From the NCBI GenBank assembly GCA_902562015.1, contig CACERX010000001.1, positions 76,961-140,960 on the forward strand: a DNA stretch of 64,000 nt, read 5' to 3'. The notes under the pieces are model-generated. The model was not told the DNA's origin and made no database searches. It saw only the letters and a program-made list of their open reading frames with translations. Source of the stretch: an uncultured SAR324 cluster bacterium. GTDB taxonomy: Bacteria > SAR324 > NAC60-12. The translations under genes and the position numbers were made by a program. Shown in pieces: positions 25,527-35,296 of this stretch (its first letter is position 1; each line of letters opens with the position of its first letter).

Positions 25527-28500
25527 ATGAAAATCAAGCGCCTATTCACCATGGAAGGTGAAGGACCATATCAATCTTTAGAATTCGAAAACCGCACTTC
25601 AGTTATACGTAACCCAGACGGCTCTGTAGTCTCAGAATGGGATAATGTGACTGTGCCAAAACACTGGTCGCAGGTGGCTACAGATATCATGGCACAAAAA
25701 TATTTTCGAAAAGCTGGTATTCCCAAAAAGCTTAAACCAGCCAAAGAAAAAGGAATTCCTACCTGGTTACAACCTTCTTTGCCTGATCAATTTGAGTCTG
25801 ATCAAGAAAAAAATGAGACTGATTCTGCTGAGAAGGAAGGTAGTGCATCTGAAACAGACGCGAGGCAAGTTTTTCATAGGATGGCAGGTTGCTGGACTTA
25901 TTGGGGCTATAAATATAACTATTTCGATACTGAAGAAGATGCTCGCGCATTCTACGAGGAGCTTTGTTACATGCTTGCCAACCAAATGGCTGCTCCAAAT
26001 TCACCTCAATTGTTCAATACCGGGTTAAACTGGGCTTATGGTCTGAATGGCCCCCCACAGGGTCATTATTTTGTTGATCCAAAATCTGAAAAAGTTGTTC
26101 CATCAGTAGATGCTTACACTCGACCTCAACCTCATGCATGCTTCATACAGTCAGTCAAGGATGACTTGGTTCGTGAAGGTGGAATAATGGATTTATGGAC
26201 ACGAGAAGCCAGATTATTTAAATACGGGTCTGGAACGGGATCCAATTTTTCTGACTTACGTGGTGATATAGAACCGCTTTCAGGTGGAGGAATATCTTCA
26301 GGACTGATGTCATTTCTAAAAATTGGTGATACAGCAGCAGGTTCAATTAAGTCCGGAGGCACCACACGAAGAGCTGCGAAAATGGTCTGTCTAGATGCGG
26401 ATCACCCTGATATTGAACAATTTATCAACTGGAAAGTTCATGAAGAACAAAAAGTTGCAGCCTTAGTTTCTGGCTCAAAAACAATTAAAAAAATAATAAA
26501 TGAATTGTTTGAAGCAATTAACGATTGGGATAACGAAGATGAAAAATATGATCTAAAACTTAACAAAAAACTGCAAATAGTTGGCAAAAAAGCCCGAAAA
26601 GCAGATATGCCACTCAGCTATGTCTATCGAATAATCCACCTCTCAAGACAGGGATACACCAAAGTTGAATTTGATGAATATGATGAAGATTGGAATTCTG
26701 AAGCATATCAAACTGTTTCAGGGCAAAATTCAAACAATTCTGTAAGACTTAATAATGAATTCATGCAAGCGGTGGAACAAGACAAGGAATGGAACCTTTA
26801 TTGGCGCGTTGAGAAAGTTAATGCTCAAAAAGAAGGGAGAACACCAGTCCCATGTAAAACCCTGAAAGCATCTGAATTATGGGAAGAGATTGCCTATGCG
26901 GCATGGGCTTCGGCAGACCCTGGAATTCAGTACCATACGACTATCAACGAATGGCACACTTGCCCCGCTGACGGTCCGATAAGGGCATCAAATCCATGCA
27001 GTGAATATATGTTCTTAGATGACACTGCCTGTAATTTGGCTTCTCTGAATTTATTGCATTTTTGTGACCCAAGAACAGGAGAAATTGATGTAACAAAATT
27101 AAGACATGGTTCTCGAATCTGGACAATTGTTCTGGAGATAAGTGTCTTAATGGCGCAGTTCCCAAGCAAAAATATTGCAGAATTATCTCACAAATTCAGG
27201 ACATTAGGTTTGGGTTACGCCAACTTAGGGACCTATTTAATGGTAAACGGCATACCTTATGACTCACCTGAAGCCCTTGGAATATGCGGTTCTATAACAT
27301 CCATTATGCATATGACAGCTTATGCCACGTCTGCTGAGATGGCCAAAGAGCTCGGTACTTTTCCAGGATATGAGAGAAACAAGGAGAATATGCTTCGTAT
27401 TATCCGGAACCACCGCAGAGCAGCATTCCGTGCTCCGGATAGCGAATACGAAAGTTTAACCATCAAGCCAATAGGAATCGACAGCCAGCATTGTCCTCCA
27501 GAACTTCTCAAGGCAGCCCAACAGGATTCAAATTTAGCCCTGAAAATGGGGGAAAAATATGGTTTCAGAAACGCACAGGTCACGGTAATTGCTCCTACCG
27601 GTACTATCGGTTTGCTGATGGATTGTGACACTACTGGCATCGAACCTGACTTTGCTTTGGTGAAGTTTAAGAAACTAGCAGGAGGCGGTTACTTTAAAAT
27701 AATAAATAACTCTATACCACCTGCATTGAAGAAACTAGGTTATAACAACACACAAATAACTGATATTGTCCATTATATTAAGGGTCACGCACGTTTAGAC
27801 GGTAGCCCCTGCATCAACACAAACGTATTACGTGCCAAGGGTTTTACTGACGATTTAATCAAGCAATTAGAAGATCAATTGCCCTCAGCATTTGATATTA
27901 GCTTCGTATTTAACCACTACACCCTAGGGGAAAAATTTTGCAAGGAAACATTAGGTATAACAGATGATCAGTTGGGAGATTTTGAATTCAGTGTTCTTAA
28001 ACATCTTGGATTTACCAGCAAAGAAATAGAAGCTGCGAACGACTATATTTGTGGCACAATGACCATTGAAGATGCTCCACATATCAAACAGGAGCATTAT
28101 AGCGTTTTTGACTGTGCAAATAAATGCGGTCGCAATGGTAAACGTTTTATTGCTCCAGAGGCTCATATCCAGATGATGTCAGTTGCACAGCCTTTTATTT
28201 CTGGGTCTATTTCTAAAACTATCAATATTCCAAACGAAGCAAATGTTAACGATTTTAAAGAAGCATATTTAAAATCATGGCTTAAAGGCTTAAAATGTAA
28301 CGCACTTTATCGTGACGGCTCCAAGCTAAGCCAGCCACTAAATGTTAACGTTGATAAATACATTTGGGATGAGGATGATTTAGATTTAGAAATTGAAAAT
28401 TCACAGCCAGCACAAGTACGAATTGCCGAAAAAATAATTCACCGCTACATTGCAAAAAGAAGAAGATTACCACACCGTCGAAAAGGGTATACACAAAAAG

Positions 28501-29225
28501 CCGTTATTGGAGGACACAAAATTTATCTGCGTACTGGCGAATATGAGGACGGTACAATTGGAGAAATATTTGTTGACATGCATAAGGAGGGAGCTGCATT
28601 CAGGAGTTTGATGAATAGTTTTGCGATAGCAATTTCTCTCGGTCTTCAACATGGTGTTCCAATTGAAGAATTTATCGAAGCCTTTATATACACTAAATTT
28701 GAACCTAATGGTATTGTCTCAGGTAATAACTCAATAAAAATGAGTACTTCAATTATAGATTATATTTTCCGTGAACTCGCTATTTCATACCTTGGTCGTA
28801 ATGAACTGGCACATGTACACCCGGATGAATTACAGGCCAGTGCAGTTCATACGCAAAATGAAGTTGAACCTGAATTTGATAACGAACAGATCATCTCGGA
28901 AAGGACTCTGAGTACAGAAGAAAGTCAGGAATTCATTGAAAATGAGAATATCGGATATGAGGGAGTAGATTTTACTTTGTTAAAAAATACTGAATCTGAA
29001 CTCGAGAACGCTCATACTGATTATTCAAGCAATAAAGATTTTACTGGTGACTCTGAGTTAGAACAGTGGGAAACATTAAACCGTTCCACGGAAAGCCTTG
29101 CTCAAGAAGCACGGATGAAAGGCTACGAAGGTGAAGCGTGTCACACATGCCAGCAATTCACAATGGTAAGAAACGGGTCTTGTCTCAAGTGTGCATCCTG
29201 CGGAGCAACTAGCGGTTGTTCATAA
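25527..29225 (+). CDS. nrdJ: Adenosylcobalamin-dependent (class II) ribonucleoside-diphosphate reductase
   Basis: This 1232-residue class II ribonucleotide reductase makes deoxyribonucleotides with B12 and needs no oxygen. The active site triad is seen as N489-P-C491-S-E493, and APTGTIG (about 691-697) is the phosphate-binding loop. [16 protein letters not shown] near residue 231 is typical of the long NrdJ subclass. The C-terminal tail ends in a Cys-rich segment (CHTC, then [13 protein letters not shown]) that serves as redox or zinc-ribbon end. The length is normal for the long NrdJ form found in several proteobacteria, with no intein. An acidic, low-complexity stretch precedes the ribbon (about 1110-1200). 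It is monocistronic by spacing. Use of NrdJ implies that the cell makes or imports cobalamin. Confidence 0.95.
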   Translation: MKIKRLFTMEGEGPYQSLEFENRTSVIRNPDGSVVSEWDNVTVPKHWSQVATDIMAQKYFRKAGIPKKLKPAKEKGIPTWLQPSLPDQFESDQEKNETDSAEKEGSASETDARQVFHRMAGCWTYWGYKYNYFDTEEDARAFYEELCYMLANQMAAPNSPQLFNTGLNWAYGLNGPPQGHYFVDPKSEKVVPSVDAYTRPQPHACFIQSVKDDLVREGGIMDLWTREARLFKYGSGTGSNFSDLRGDIEPLSGGGISSGLMSFLKIGDTAAGSIKSGGTTRRAAKMVCLDADHPDIEQFINWKVHEEQKVAALVSGSKTIKKIINELFEAINDWDNEDEKYDLKLNKKLQIVGKKARKADMPLSYVYRIIHLSRQGYTKVEFDEYDEDWNSEAYQTVSGQNSNNSVRLNNEFMQAVEQDKEWNLYWRVEKVNAQKEGRTPVPCKTLKASELWEEIAYAAWASADPGIQYHTTINEWHTCPADGPIRASNPCSEYMFLDDTACNLASLNLLHFCDPRTGEIDVTKLRHGSRIWTIVLEISVLMAQFPSKNIAELSHKFRTLGLGYANLGTYLMVNGIPYDSPEALGICGSITSIMHMTAYATSAEMAKELGTFPGYERNKENMLRIIRNHRRAAFRAPDSEYESLTIKPIGIDSQHCPPELLKAAQQDSNLALKMGEKYGFRNAQVTVIAPTGTIGLLMDCDTTGIEPDFALVKFKKLAGGGYFKIINNSIPPALKKLGYNNTQITDIVHYIKGHARLDGSPCINTNVLRAKGFTDDLIKQLEDQLPSAFDISFVFNHYTLGEKFCKETLGITDDQLGDFEFSVLKHLGFTSKEIEAANDYICGTMTIEDAPHIKQEHYSVFDCANKCGRNGKRFIAPEAHIQMMSVAQPFISGSISKTINIPNEANVNDFKEAYLKSWLKGLKCNALYRDGSKLSQPLNVNVDKYIWDEDDLDLEIENSQPAQVRIAEKIIHRYIAKRRRLPHRRKGYTQKAVIGGHKIYLRTGEYEDGTIGEIFVDMHKEGAAFRSLMNSFAIAISLGLQHGVPIEEFIEAFIYTKFEPNGIVSGNNSIKMSTSIIDYIFRELAISYLGRNELAHVHPDELQASAVHTQNEVEPEFDNEQIISERTLSTEESQEFIENENIGYEGVDFTLLKNTESELENAHTDYSSNKDFTGDSELEQWETLNRSTESLAQEARMKGYEGEACHTCQQFTMVRNGSCLKCASCGATSGCS

Positions 29226-29229
29226 AAAT

Positions 29230-29252
29230 CTCAGCAGATTTAAATTGTTGAG
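29230..29252 (+). terminator. Hairpin after nrdJ
   Basis: CTCAGCA (29230-29236) pairs with TGTTGAG (29246-29252), seven pairs including one G-U, with a nine-base loop, four bases after the stop. The T run follows only after about 20 bases, so termination is likely but not typical. Confidence 0.4.
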
Positions 29253-29375
29253 AAACAAGTCTTAGGTTTTTATTAAATTCAGAACCAGAGCCCTTCTTTT
29301 CTGCTGAAAACTTTGTAAGTAGTTGATTTGAAAACAGACTGACTTCAAAGTAAATAGCTCATCATTTACCTGAAA

Positions 29376-30620
29376 GTGAACTCCCCTTTACAATTGCGAA
29401 AATTTTCAAGAGGTGGAATCGCCTTGCTGATCACCTTAGTAATATTAGCTTTACTAGCTGTTTTCATGACAGAGTTTTCATTTGAAACAAAACTTGAAAC
29501 AAGTGGAATTCAAAATTACCAAGCATCTTTCAAGGCCAGAAATGCTGTTAAATCTATGTTTAAAGCTGTTCTCGAAGGTTTGGAAAGTAATGAAGAGATT
29601 AAATTTTTCAGAAAGTACGTTCGGAGCTTATTATCAATAGGAAACTCAGGCAGAGAAATATCTATTTTAAACCCACCTGAGCCTTTCAAACTTCCTGTAG
29701 GAGTAATCTCTGATTTTCCTGATGTTACTTTTTACTCGCCCTACATACGTCCTATAGATCATCTATATAACCTTAATCGTATCCAAACACCACCTTTTAG
29801 AACAGTAAATCCCGAATCAAAATCAGATGTGCATCTTGCAAATCAATTTATAAATATTCTTAACAAATGGAACAATAGCAGTAAATCCGATAACAGAGAA
29901 ACTTTATTTTTGAAAAATATGAAGTTTGACAATAATGAAATATTAAAGTTGTATGCAGCAATTTTCGACTGGATGGATAAGGACTCATATATTTATGATT
30001 CATCGATTTACGGTGCAATAGGAGCAGAAAAAGAAATATATATTTTTTCTGAGCCACAAATTGAAATTAAAAACGGATATTTTGATCAATTAAGTGAAAT
30101 AATGCTGATCAATGCTATTAAAGAAAAAGGAATCCCAAAGAAGTTTTGGGCTGAGAGTTTCACTACATTTCCGGTTGGCAATAAATATGTATCTTCTTCA
30201 AATCATACGTCCATAAATCCGCGAATAAATATTAATTTGGCTACATTTCAAGAAATTGTTGAATTTCTAGAGCAATATGACCAGCAAACAAATTATTTCA
30301 TAAACTTCTCTCAATCAAATTTCGAAAACAATTATTCACAAAATTTTTATCAAAAAAGAATTGAGATTGCAGAAGAGCTGACTAAACTGCCCAGGATAAA
30401 ACTCAAAAAAAAAGACATAAAAACCAAATTAAGAAATATCACTCAATATTATAGCAAAGCGGATGAATATTTCACTCCTTATAGTTATTGGTACGAAATA
30501 CATCTTAAAACTGAAATCAGTAAAGTAATCGCTGATTTAAAGGCAATTATATCGGTTGAAAGAAATGTAGATACAGGAATAGCAAAAGAAATAATTATTC
30601 ACGATTTTTTGCTTAATTAA
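29376..30620 (+). CDS. gspK: Type II secretion minor pseudopilin, GspK-like
   Basis: The 414-residue protein has a prepilin-like start: a basic leader (LRKFSRG) then GIALLITLVILALLAVFMTEFSFETKLE, a hydrophobic helix with a Glu after it. GspK characteristically lacks the Glu at +5, and the RGG/GIA junction here fits that pattern. The large alpha-helical periplasmic part that follows, with NINLATFQEIVEFL (a helix-hairpin-helix-like SAM-domain segment), also fits GspK, which caps the pseudopilus tip. Start is GTG 29376. Other gsp genes are not nearby: it is followed by birA and coaX. Identification rests on the N-terminus and overall plan. Confidence 0.7.
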   Translation: MNSPLQLRKFSRGGIALLITLVILALLAVFMTEFSFETKLETSGIQNYQASFKARNAVKSMFKAVLEGLESNEEIKFFRKYVRSLLSIGNSGREISILNPPEPFKLPVGVISDFPDVTFYSPYIRPIDHLYNLNRIQTPPFRTVNPESKSDVHLANQFINILNKWNNSSKSDNRETLFLKNMKFDNNEILKLYAAIFDWMDKDSYIYDSSIYGAIGAEKEIYIFSEPQIEIKNGYFDQLSEIMLINAIKEKGIPKKFWAESFTTFPVGNKYVSSSNHTSINPRININLATFQEIVEFLEQYDQQTNYFINFSQSNFENNYSQNFYQKRIEIAEELTKLPRIKLKKKDIKTKLRNITQYYSKADEYFTPYSYWYEIHLKTEISKVIADLKAIISVERNVDTGIAKEIIIHDFLLN

Positions 30621-30626
30621 TAAATT

Positions 30627-31466
30627 ATGTCAAGAATAATAGGTAATAGAATAATTTATTTTAATCAAATTGATTCAACTAATTCATACCTTAAGTCCAA
30701 ACAGGAATTACTCCAACAGCATGGATTAGTAGTACGCACAGACATGCAAACTTCTGGTCGTGGCAGGGCATCAAGGAAGTTTGTTTCACTACCTGGAAAA
30801 AACATCACCTTTTCTGTGGTTTTGCATCCTCAAAAACCTGCATCAGAGATTCAAATATATTCTTTGTTAGCAAGTGTGGTTGTTGCACGTGTACTTGAAA
30901 ATTATGTAAACTCAATCCGCCTTAAATGGCCAAATGATGTGATTGTTAGTGGGAAAAAAATATGTGGCATTTTGCTCGAAACAATAAATATTCCAAAACA
31001 TAATTTTCCAATACTGATAATGGGAATTGGTTTAAATACAAAGGGGAGCTATAAGGATTATCCAGATGATTTAAAAAAAATTGTGACAACATTGGAATTT
31101 GAAATGTCGAGAAATTCGGGAACCAAACTTAATATAGAATCATCTATTCTTAAAAATGAGAACATATTTAATCAGCTACTACATGAATTAGAGCGCTGCC
31201 TAGAAGAATTCAGTGAAATCAATAAAATTCCCGGTAACAAAAAAATAATTGACGGTCGATCGGATCTGTTAAATGAATGGCTTAACAGGAGCAGGGCAAA
31301 AGGTAGGAAGGTATGCAGTTTGTATGACGCAAAAGGTCAGAGAAATTCTAAAGGGAAATTAGGTATCATTGAAGGACTAACAAGTGAAGGTTATCTCCAA
31401 ATCCGTACAGAAACTGGGGAAATCTTGACACATGTTTCTGGTGACATAATTGATTTAAATGATTGA
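30627..31466 (+). CDS. birA: Biotin--[acetyl-CoA carboxylase] ligase
   Basis: This 279-residue biotin protein ligase attaches biotin to carboxylase carrier protein through biotinyl-AMP. DSTNSYL near the N-terminus, SGRGRASRKF (the GRGRxxR biotinyl-AMP loop) near residue 46, KWPNDVIVSGKKICGILLE and GIGLN are the catalytic core, and the C-terminal SH3-like domain ends with TGEILTHVSGD. It lacks the N-terminal helix-turn-helix of E. coli BirA, so it is a monofunctional enzyme and not a repressor. It starts six bases after gspK. Its stop codon lies inside a 13-base tandem duplication shared with the coaX start region. Confidence 0.93.
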   Translation: MSRIIGNRIIYFNQIDSTNSYLKSKQELLQQHGLVVRTDMQTSGRGRASRKFVSLPGKNITFSVVLHPQKPASEIQIYSLLASVVVARVLENYVNSIRLKWPNDVIVSGKKICGILLETINIPKHNFPILIMGIGLNTKGSYKDYPDDLKKIVTTLEFEMSRNSGTKLNIESSILKNENIFNQLLHELERCLEEFSEINKIPGNKKIIDGRSDLLNEWLNRSRAKGRKVCSLYDAKGQRNSKGKLGIIEGLTSEGYLQIRTETGEILTHVSGDIIDLND

Positions 31467-31475
31467 TTTAAATGA
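31450..31475 (+). repeat. 13-bp tandem duplication at the birA/coaX junction
   Basis: TTGATTTAAATGA occurs twice in succession (31450-31462, 31463-31475). The birA TGA (31464-31466) and the coaX ATG (31472-31474) both fall in the second copy. With one copy, birA would read on and overlap coaX. Confidence 0.8.
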
Positions 31476-32251
31476 TTCTAGCAATAGATATTGGTAACAG
31501 TAATATCGTAATAGGCGTTTTTAATAATAAAAAATTGATGCAAAGCTGGCGTCTACGCACAAGACTTCATCAGAGTATAGATGAATATGAAATGCTGATT
31601 AGAGGTATGCTTTTCGCATGTAATTTCAGCCTTGAAGAGACCAAAGGAGCCGTTTTGAGTTCTGTAGTTCCTGAGTTGACTGATGTATTTTCAAAACTTA
31701 TTGAAAACATGGTTGGTCAACAACCAATGAAAGTTAGTAACGAACTTATTCTTGGAATTAAAATTAACACTGAGAATCCTTCTAAAGTTGGGCAGGACCG
31801 ACTGATTAATGCAGCAGCAGCATATCAGCATTATAATACTTCCTTGATTGTTGTAGATTGCGGGACTGCCACTACGATGGATGTGGTAACTTCTGAAGGA
31901 GTATTTCAGGGAGGAGTAATATGTCCTGGATTATTAATTTCTGCTGATGAACTTTTTTCCAAAGCCGCACAATTATTCCAGGTTAATCTTGAAATACCAA
32001 AAAATCTTATAGGTAAAAATACTACTGAGAGCCTTAAATCAGGTCTTATATATGGTTATGCTGGTATGATTGAATCTTTGATAAATAAATTAACAAAAGA
32101 AATAAAACAACAGAATCAACCAGATCCAACAGTTGTCATAACAGGAGGATTAGCAGCAAAAATACTACCTATATTAACTAAGGCAATTTATCATGAAGAT
32201 TTGACGCTACGTGGTTTGTATCTATGTTACAAAATGAATGTTAGTAAATAA
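31472..32251 (+). CDS. coaX: Type III pantothenate kinase
   Basis: This 259-residue ASKHA-fold kinase performs the first step of coenzyme A synthesis. DIGNSNIVIGVF at the N-terminus is the phosphate 1 loop, GQDRLINAAAAY (about 109-120) binds pantothenate, VVDCGTATTMDVV is the adenosine/phosphate 2 loop and GGVICPGL the following turn. It needs a monovalent cation and is not feedback-inhibited by CoA as in type I enzymes. It lies just after birA, a common pairing in bacteria. Confidence 0.95.
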   Translation: MILAIDIGNSNIVIGVFNNKKLMQSWRLRTRLHQSIDEYEMLIRGMLFACNFSLEETKGAVLSSVVPELTDVFSKLIENMVGQQPMKVSNELILGIKINTENPSKVGQDRLINAAAAYQHYNTSLIVVDCGTATTMDVVTSEGVFQGGVICPGLLISADELFSKAAQLFQVNLEIPKNLIGKNTTESLKSGLIYGYAGMIESLINKLTKEIKQQNQPDPTVVITGGLAAKILPILTKAIYHEDLTLRGLYLCYKMNVSK

Positions 32252-32384
32252 TTACATTATTAGGCTTTAATGCTGCTTTATGAAAGAACTCTCCTGAAAT
32301 ATCTTAACTAATAGCAAACTTTATTCATTTTTAATTTTTTAAACTATTAAAGTCACCAAATTGAACTAAATTTTCAAGTAAAAT

Positions 32385-33428
32385 ATGGCTGAAGAAAAAA
32401 TTGAAGGTCTTGAAGGTCTGGATGATTTTGGAGATGATTTCAGCGAACAACTTGATGCATTTATGGAAAGTGAAGGTGAAGATGAAAGTGACAGTGAGTT
32501 GGATTCGTTTTTTGAAGATCTTTCTACCATCGATGATCTTGAAGGTGACGAAGAAGCTGAAATTAAGGATGATAAAAAAGCTTCTGATACGGATGAGGCT
32601 GTAAAAGAAAGTTCTAAAGCGGTTGAAGAAACAGACACTGTAGGTGAGTCTGAAGAAATATCTGAAGAACTGGAGGAAAAGCAGAAAAATAAGACAGTAT
32701 CATTCTTTGATGCTTTTCCAATAAAATCAGCAATTATCTCAGGTACAACTGGATTATTTTTAGGAATAATCACAATCGTAGCCCTTTACTTCAATGCCCC
32801 CACCTTGGAAAATCAAGAACATGGAATTGTGGCTGTATTACCCCCAAAAGCGCCCACTAAGGTCGTGAAAGTCAGCAAACCTAAACAAAAGAATACTACA
32901 TCGAAACCAAAGAAAACTTTGGCAAAACCTAAAGTAAAGCGGTTCAATTACTATGTACAGGTTGTTTCCTGCATTTCTCAAGAATGTGTAGATGAAAGCC
33001 GTATTCAGTTAAAAAATCTAGGGCATGAATCTCAAGTCTGGACTACAAACAAAAAATCTAAAATTGCGGAACTAATTACAACAAATATTTTAGCCGAAGA
33101 AGATTCTGCTAAATTTATTAAAAAAATAAATAATATTAATACATTGGCAGGACATGCATTTCGTAAATCAGTAAATAATGGGTTCCAAATTTCCTTAGGT
33201 TTTTTTCCTAATCTAAAGACTGCAAATGTTGTTAGAACTCACTTGAACAAACAATTTAAAGATCAGCTATTCTTTAAAATTCAAAGTACAACTCAAAAAA
33301 CACAATACAAAATTGTTCAGATAGGTGGAATTAAATCAAAGCCTGTAGCGCAAAATCTTAGAGATCAGTTAAAAAACAACATTCCTGATTTCCAGGAGGC
33401 ATTTGTAAAGACTGTTGAACTAAGATAA
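32385..33428 (+). CDS. Single-span membrane protein with acidic N-terminus and SPOR-like C-terminus
   Basis: In this 347-residue protein, residues 1-105 are strongly acidic and low-complexity. About 118-138 is one membrane segment (SAIISGTTGLFLGIITIVALYF). A basic, Pro/Lys-rich linker follows (about 152-188), and the C-terminal part carries two SPOR-like units, RFNYYVQVVSCIS (about 188) and NGFQISLGFF (about 266), with a last YKIVQIGGIKSKPVAQNL repeat. SPOR domains bind denuded peptidoglycan at division sites, so a type II topology with the acidic tail in the cytoplasm and the SPOR part in the periplasm is inferred. A division or envelope role is likely. No closer name is possible. Confidence 0.7.
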   Translation: MAEEKIEGLEGLDDFGDDFSEQLDAFMESEGEDESDSELDSFFEDLSTIDDLEGDEEAEIKDDKKASDTDEAVKESSKAVEETDTVGESEEISEELEEKQKNKTVSFFDAFPIKSAIISGTTGLFLGIITIVALYFNAPTLENQEHGIVAVLPPKAPTKVVKVSKPKQKNTTSKPKKTLAKPKVKRFNYYVQVVSCISQECVDESRIQLKNLGHESQVWTTNKKSKIAELITTNILAEEDSAKFIKKINNINTLAGHAFRKSVNNGFQISLGFFPNLKTANVVRTHLNKQFKDQLFFKIQSTTQKTQYKIVQIGGIKSKPVAQNLRDQLKNNIPDFQEAFVKTVELR

Positions 33429-33590
33429 ATCGTCAAAGAAGATACTAAGTTATACTTAGGTTAATGGACTAGCCGAATGCAGACATTAATTCAAATTCAA
33501 ATTTTACTATCAGATTTAGTTTGCACTTTACTCGATTCCAAATTAACTTATCGTTATTTATAATATAAACCAAATCTACAGTAATTAATA

Positions 33591-33710
33591 ATGGGAATGA
33601 ATTGGACTATAATTTTCAGTGTTTTAGTAATTTCTTTTTTTATAATTCCATCAATTGTTTTTCTCATAAATTTGCGAAGAATAAGCAAAAATAACTTAGA
33701 TAAAAATTAA
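33591..33710 (+). CDS. Possible 39-residue single-span membrane protein
   Basis: ATG at 33591 opens a frame ending TAA at 33710. The product is one strongly hydrophobic segment (residues about 5-26) followed by a basic tail (NLRRISKNN), the positive-inside layout of a small inner-membrane protein. A hairpin follows the stop. No clear ribosome binding site precedes the ATG (GTAATTAATA), so expression is uncertain. It resembles no family I can name. Small membrane proteins of this type often bind a larger membrane complex. Confidence 0.4.
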   Translation: MGMNWTIIFSVLVISFFIIPSIVFLINLRRISKNNLDKN

Positions 33711-33714
33711 ACTG

Positions 33715-33730
33715 CATCCTTTTTGGGATG
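33715..33730 (+). terminator. Hairpin after the small ORF
   Basis: CATCC (33715-33719) and GGATG (33726-33730) form a five-pair stem four bases after the TAA, followed by AATTAAATTTTT. Weak but correctly placed for the small frame upstream. Confidence 0.4.
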
Positions 33731-33803
33731 AATTAAATTTTTCATCAAGCAGATTTATATTTCAATAAAAGTCATACCAAATAATCCTCAAAAATCCCCG
33801 TAC

Positions 33804-33829
33804 GAATTTAAACAAGTGTGTTTAAATTC
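33804..33829. promoter_or_regulatory. Perfect 11-bp inverted repeat upstream of the SH3b hydrolase gene
   Basis: GAATTTAAACA (33804-33814) and TGTTTAAATTC (33819-33829) are perfect arms around AGTG. It lies 48 bases before the TTG start of the next gene and is not followed by a T run, which favours an operator or leader hairpin over a terminator. Confidence 0.5.
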
Positions 33830-33877
33830 ATTAGATGTTGCAATGAGTACGTAACAAAATAAATTTACTGGAAAACT

Positions 33878-35239
33878 TTGGAAGTTAGACCGCCTTCAGG
33901 GAATGCTGGAATAATCTTTTATATTCTTAATTTTGCAAGAATCGGATTTTTAATATTATTATCACTTCAGTTTGCAACAATTTTTCTTTATTCAATGGAG
34001 AATTTGCAATCTTACACCTATAAAGCCATTAAAAAGAATCACAGCAATTTTAAACATAAAAATAAAATTGACCGAATATTTTTTTCATCCAAAAATTTTT
34101 ACTATGTTTTTGTATCTGCTACAGCATTAAATTTACGTTCTGGACCTGGAGTAAATAATTCGGTTTTAAGAATTCTTCCGAGGGGGACACATATGTTTTC
34201 TTTATCTACAAAGGATTCTGAATGGTTGAGAGTTTTTTCCCCAAATAATTTTAAAGGATGGGTAGCTCGCAAACATGTTATATTTTATCAACCAAAATCT
34301 TTGAGTACATTTAGTGACAAAATTAGATATTTACATTCCAAATCTATACTGGAAGCAGGTATTTCGAATTATATGAAAGAAATTTATGAGCACAAAAAAC
34401 TTAATATTAACGACAAATTATCAATAATTGTAGAAGACCTAGAGAATCAAAAGATATTAGCCTCAATTCACCAAGAAAAAAGTATAAAATCAGCAAGCAC
34501 TATTAAGGTCCCAATCCTTCATGCCTACATGATTCAGCTTATTGACGGCGAACTAAGCACAAATTCAAATCATAAAGAATTGATTGAAGATATGATCCGC
34601 TTTAGCAGCAATTCAAGCACAAATACTGTTATTGAACTGTTAGGGGGACCTGCAAAAATTCAAAGAATTCTTGAAAAAACAGAAGTTTACAAACAAATTC
34701 TACTAATTGAGTATATACCTGAAAATGGCCGTACTTACAGAAATACAATTTCCGTTTCTGATTTAAACAGTATTTTTAAGGAATTGTGGATTCAAAGGAT
34801 TCTCGGGAAGAAGTATAGTATAGAGCAAAACAGGCATGTATCAATTGAAATGCTTGATTTGTTAAAACTACCTGGCTATACATGGATAAAAGACAGAATT
34901 AAAGCAGGCACATGCTTTTCAACAAATAAAACAGTAACATTGTGGGACAAAACCGGTTTTGTCAAAGGATCAAACGGGAATGCAGGTATTGTTGAAATTA
35001 ATACTCCATTCGGAAGAAAAGCATATTCAATAGTAATATTTATAGAGAGAAAAGATTTTCATTCAATCACAGAAAACGTAAAAAAATGGTTTGAAATGAC
35101 AAGTATGCATATGCGAAGGATTTCAGAAATGACTTTTGCATATTTTTCTAATCTAAACCATAACTACAATCAATGTGGAATAAATTTATTGAAGCATCAT
35201 ACAAGAGAAGCTTTTATTAAAAAATCATTACATCATTAA
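33878..35239 (+). CDS. Membrane-anchored SH3b protein with serine beta-lactamase-like domain
   Basis: In this 453-residue protein, residues about 10-38 form a membrane anchor. About 85-135 is a bacterial SH3 domain (ATALNLRSGPGVNNSVLRILPRG, then GWVARKHV). From about 160 it has the class A penicillin-recognising fold: SxxK at S207-T-I-K210, an SxN equivalent in FSSNSSTN, and KTG in WDKTGF. The usual general-base Glu loop is not evident, so efficient beta-lactam hydrolysis is doubtful. A role on peptidoglycan is likelier, with the SH3b part binding wall. TTG 33878 is chosen because it precedes the anchor. The first ATG would cut it off. Confidence 0.75.
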   Translation: MEVRPPSGNAGIIFYILNFARIGFLILLSLQFATIFLYSMENLQSYTYKAIKKNHSNFKHKNKIDRIFFSSKNFYYVFVSATALNLRSGPGVNNSVLRILPRGTHMFSLSTKDSEWLRVFSPNNFKGWVARKHVIFYQPKSLSTFSDKIRYLHSKSILEAGISNYMKEIYEHKKLNINDKLSIIVEDLENQKILASIHQEKSIKSASTIKVPILHAYMIQLIDGELSTNSNHKELIEDMIRFSSNSSTNTVIELLGGPAKIQRILEKTEVYKQILLIEYIPENGRTYRNTISVSDLNSIFKELWIQRILGKKYSIEQNRHVSIEMLDLLKLPGYTWIKDRIKAGTCFSTNKTVTLWDKTGFVKGSNGNAGIVEINTPFGRKAYSIVIFIERKDFHSITENVKKWFEMTSMHMRRISEMTFAYFSNLNHNYNQCGINLLKHHTREAFIKKSLHH

Positions 35240-35296
35240 TCATGATTGTTCCCTATTATGATGCTCTGTTAAACATGTTGAATTTACCAATTATTT

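Larger units (their letters stand above)
33429..33877. other. 449-base region with a small ORF and hairpins
   Basis: The gap between the SPOR protein and the SH3b hydrolase holds a 39-codon membrane-protein frame (33591-33710), a hairpin after it (33715-33730) and a long perfect inverted repeat at 33804-33829, all listed separately. The first 160 bases show nothing I can assign. Confidence 0.6.

Noticed and set aside
25527..29225. Intein or duplication in the long NrdJ
   Set aside because: The length is normal for the long class II subgroup and no splicing-type Cys/His-Asn block is visible.
32366..32773. 135-codon Ser-rich frame on the minus strand
   Set aside because: It is the antisense of the acidic N-terminus of the SPOR protein, whose GAA/GAT codons read as Ser-rich in reverse.
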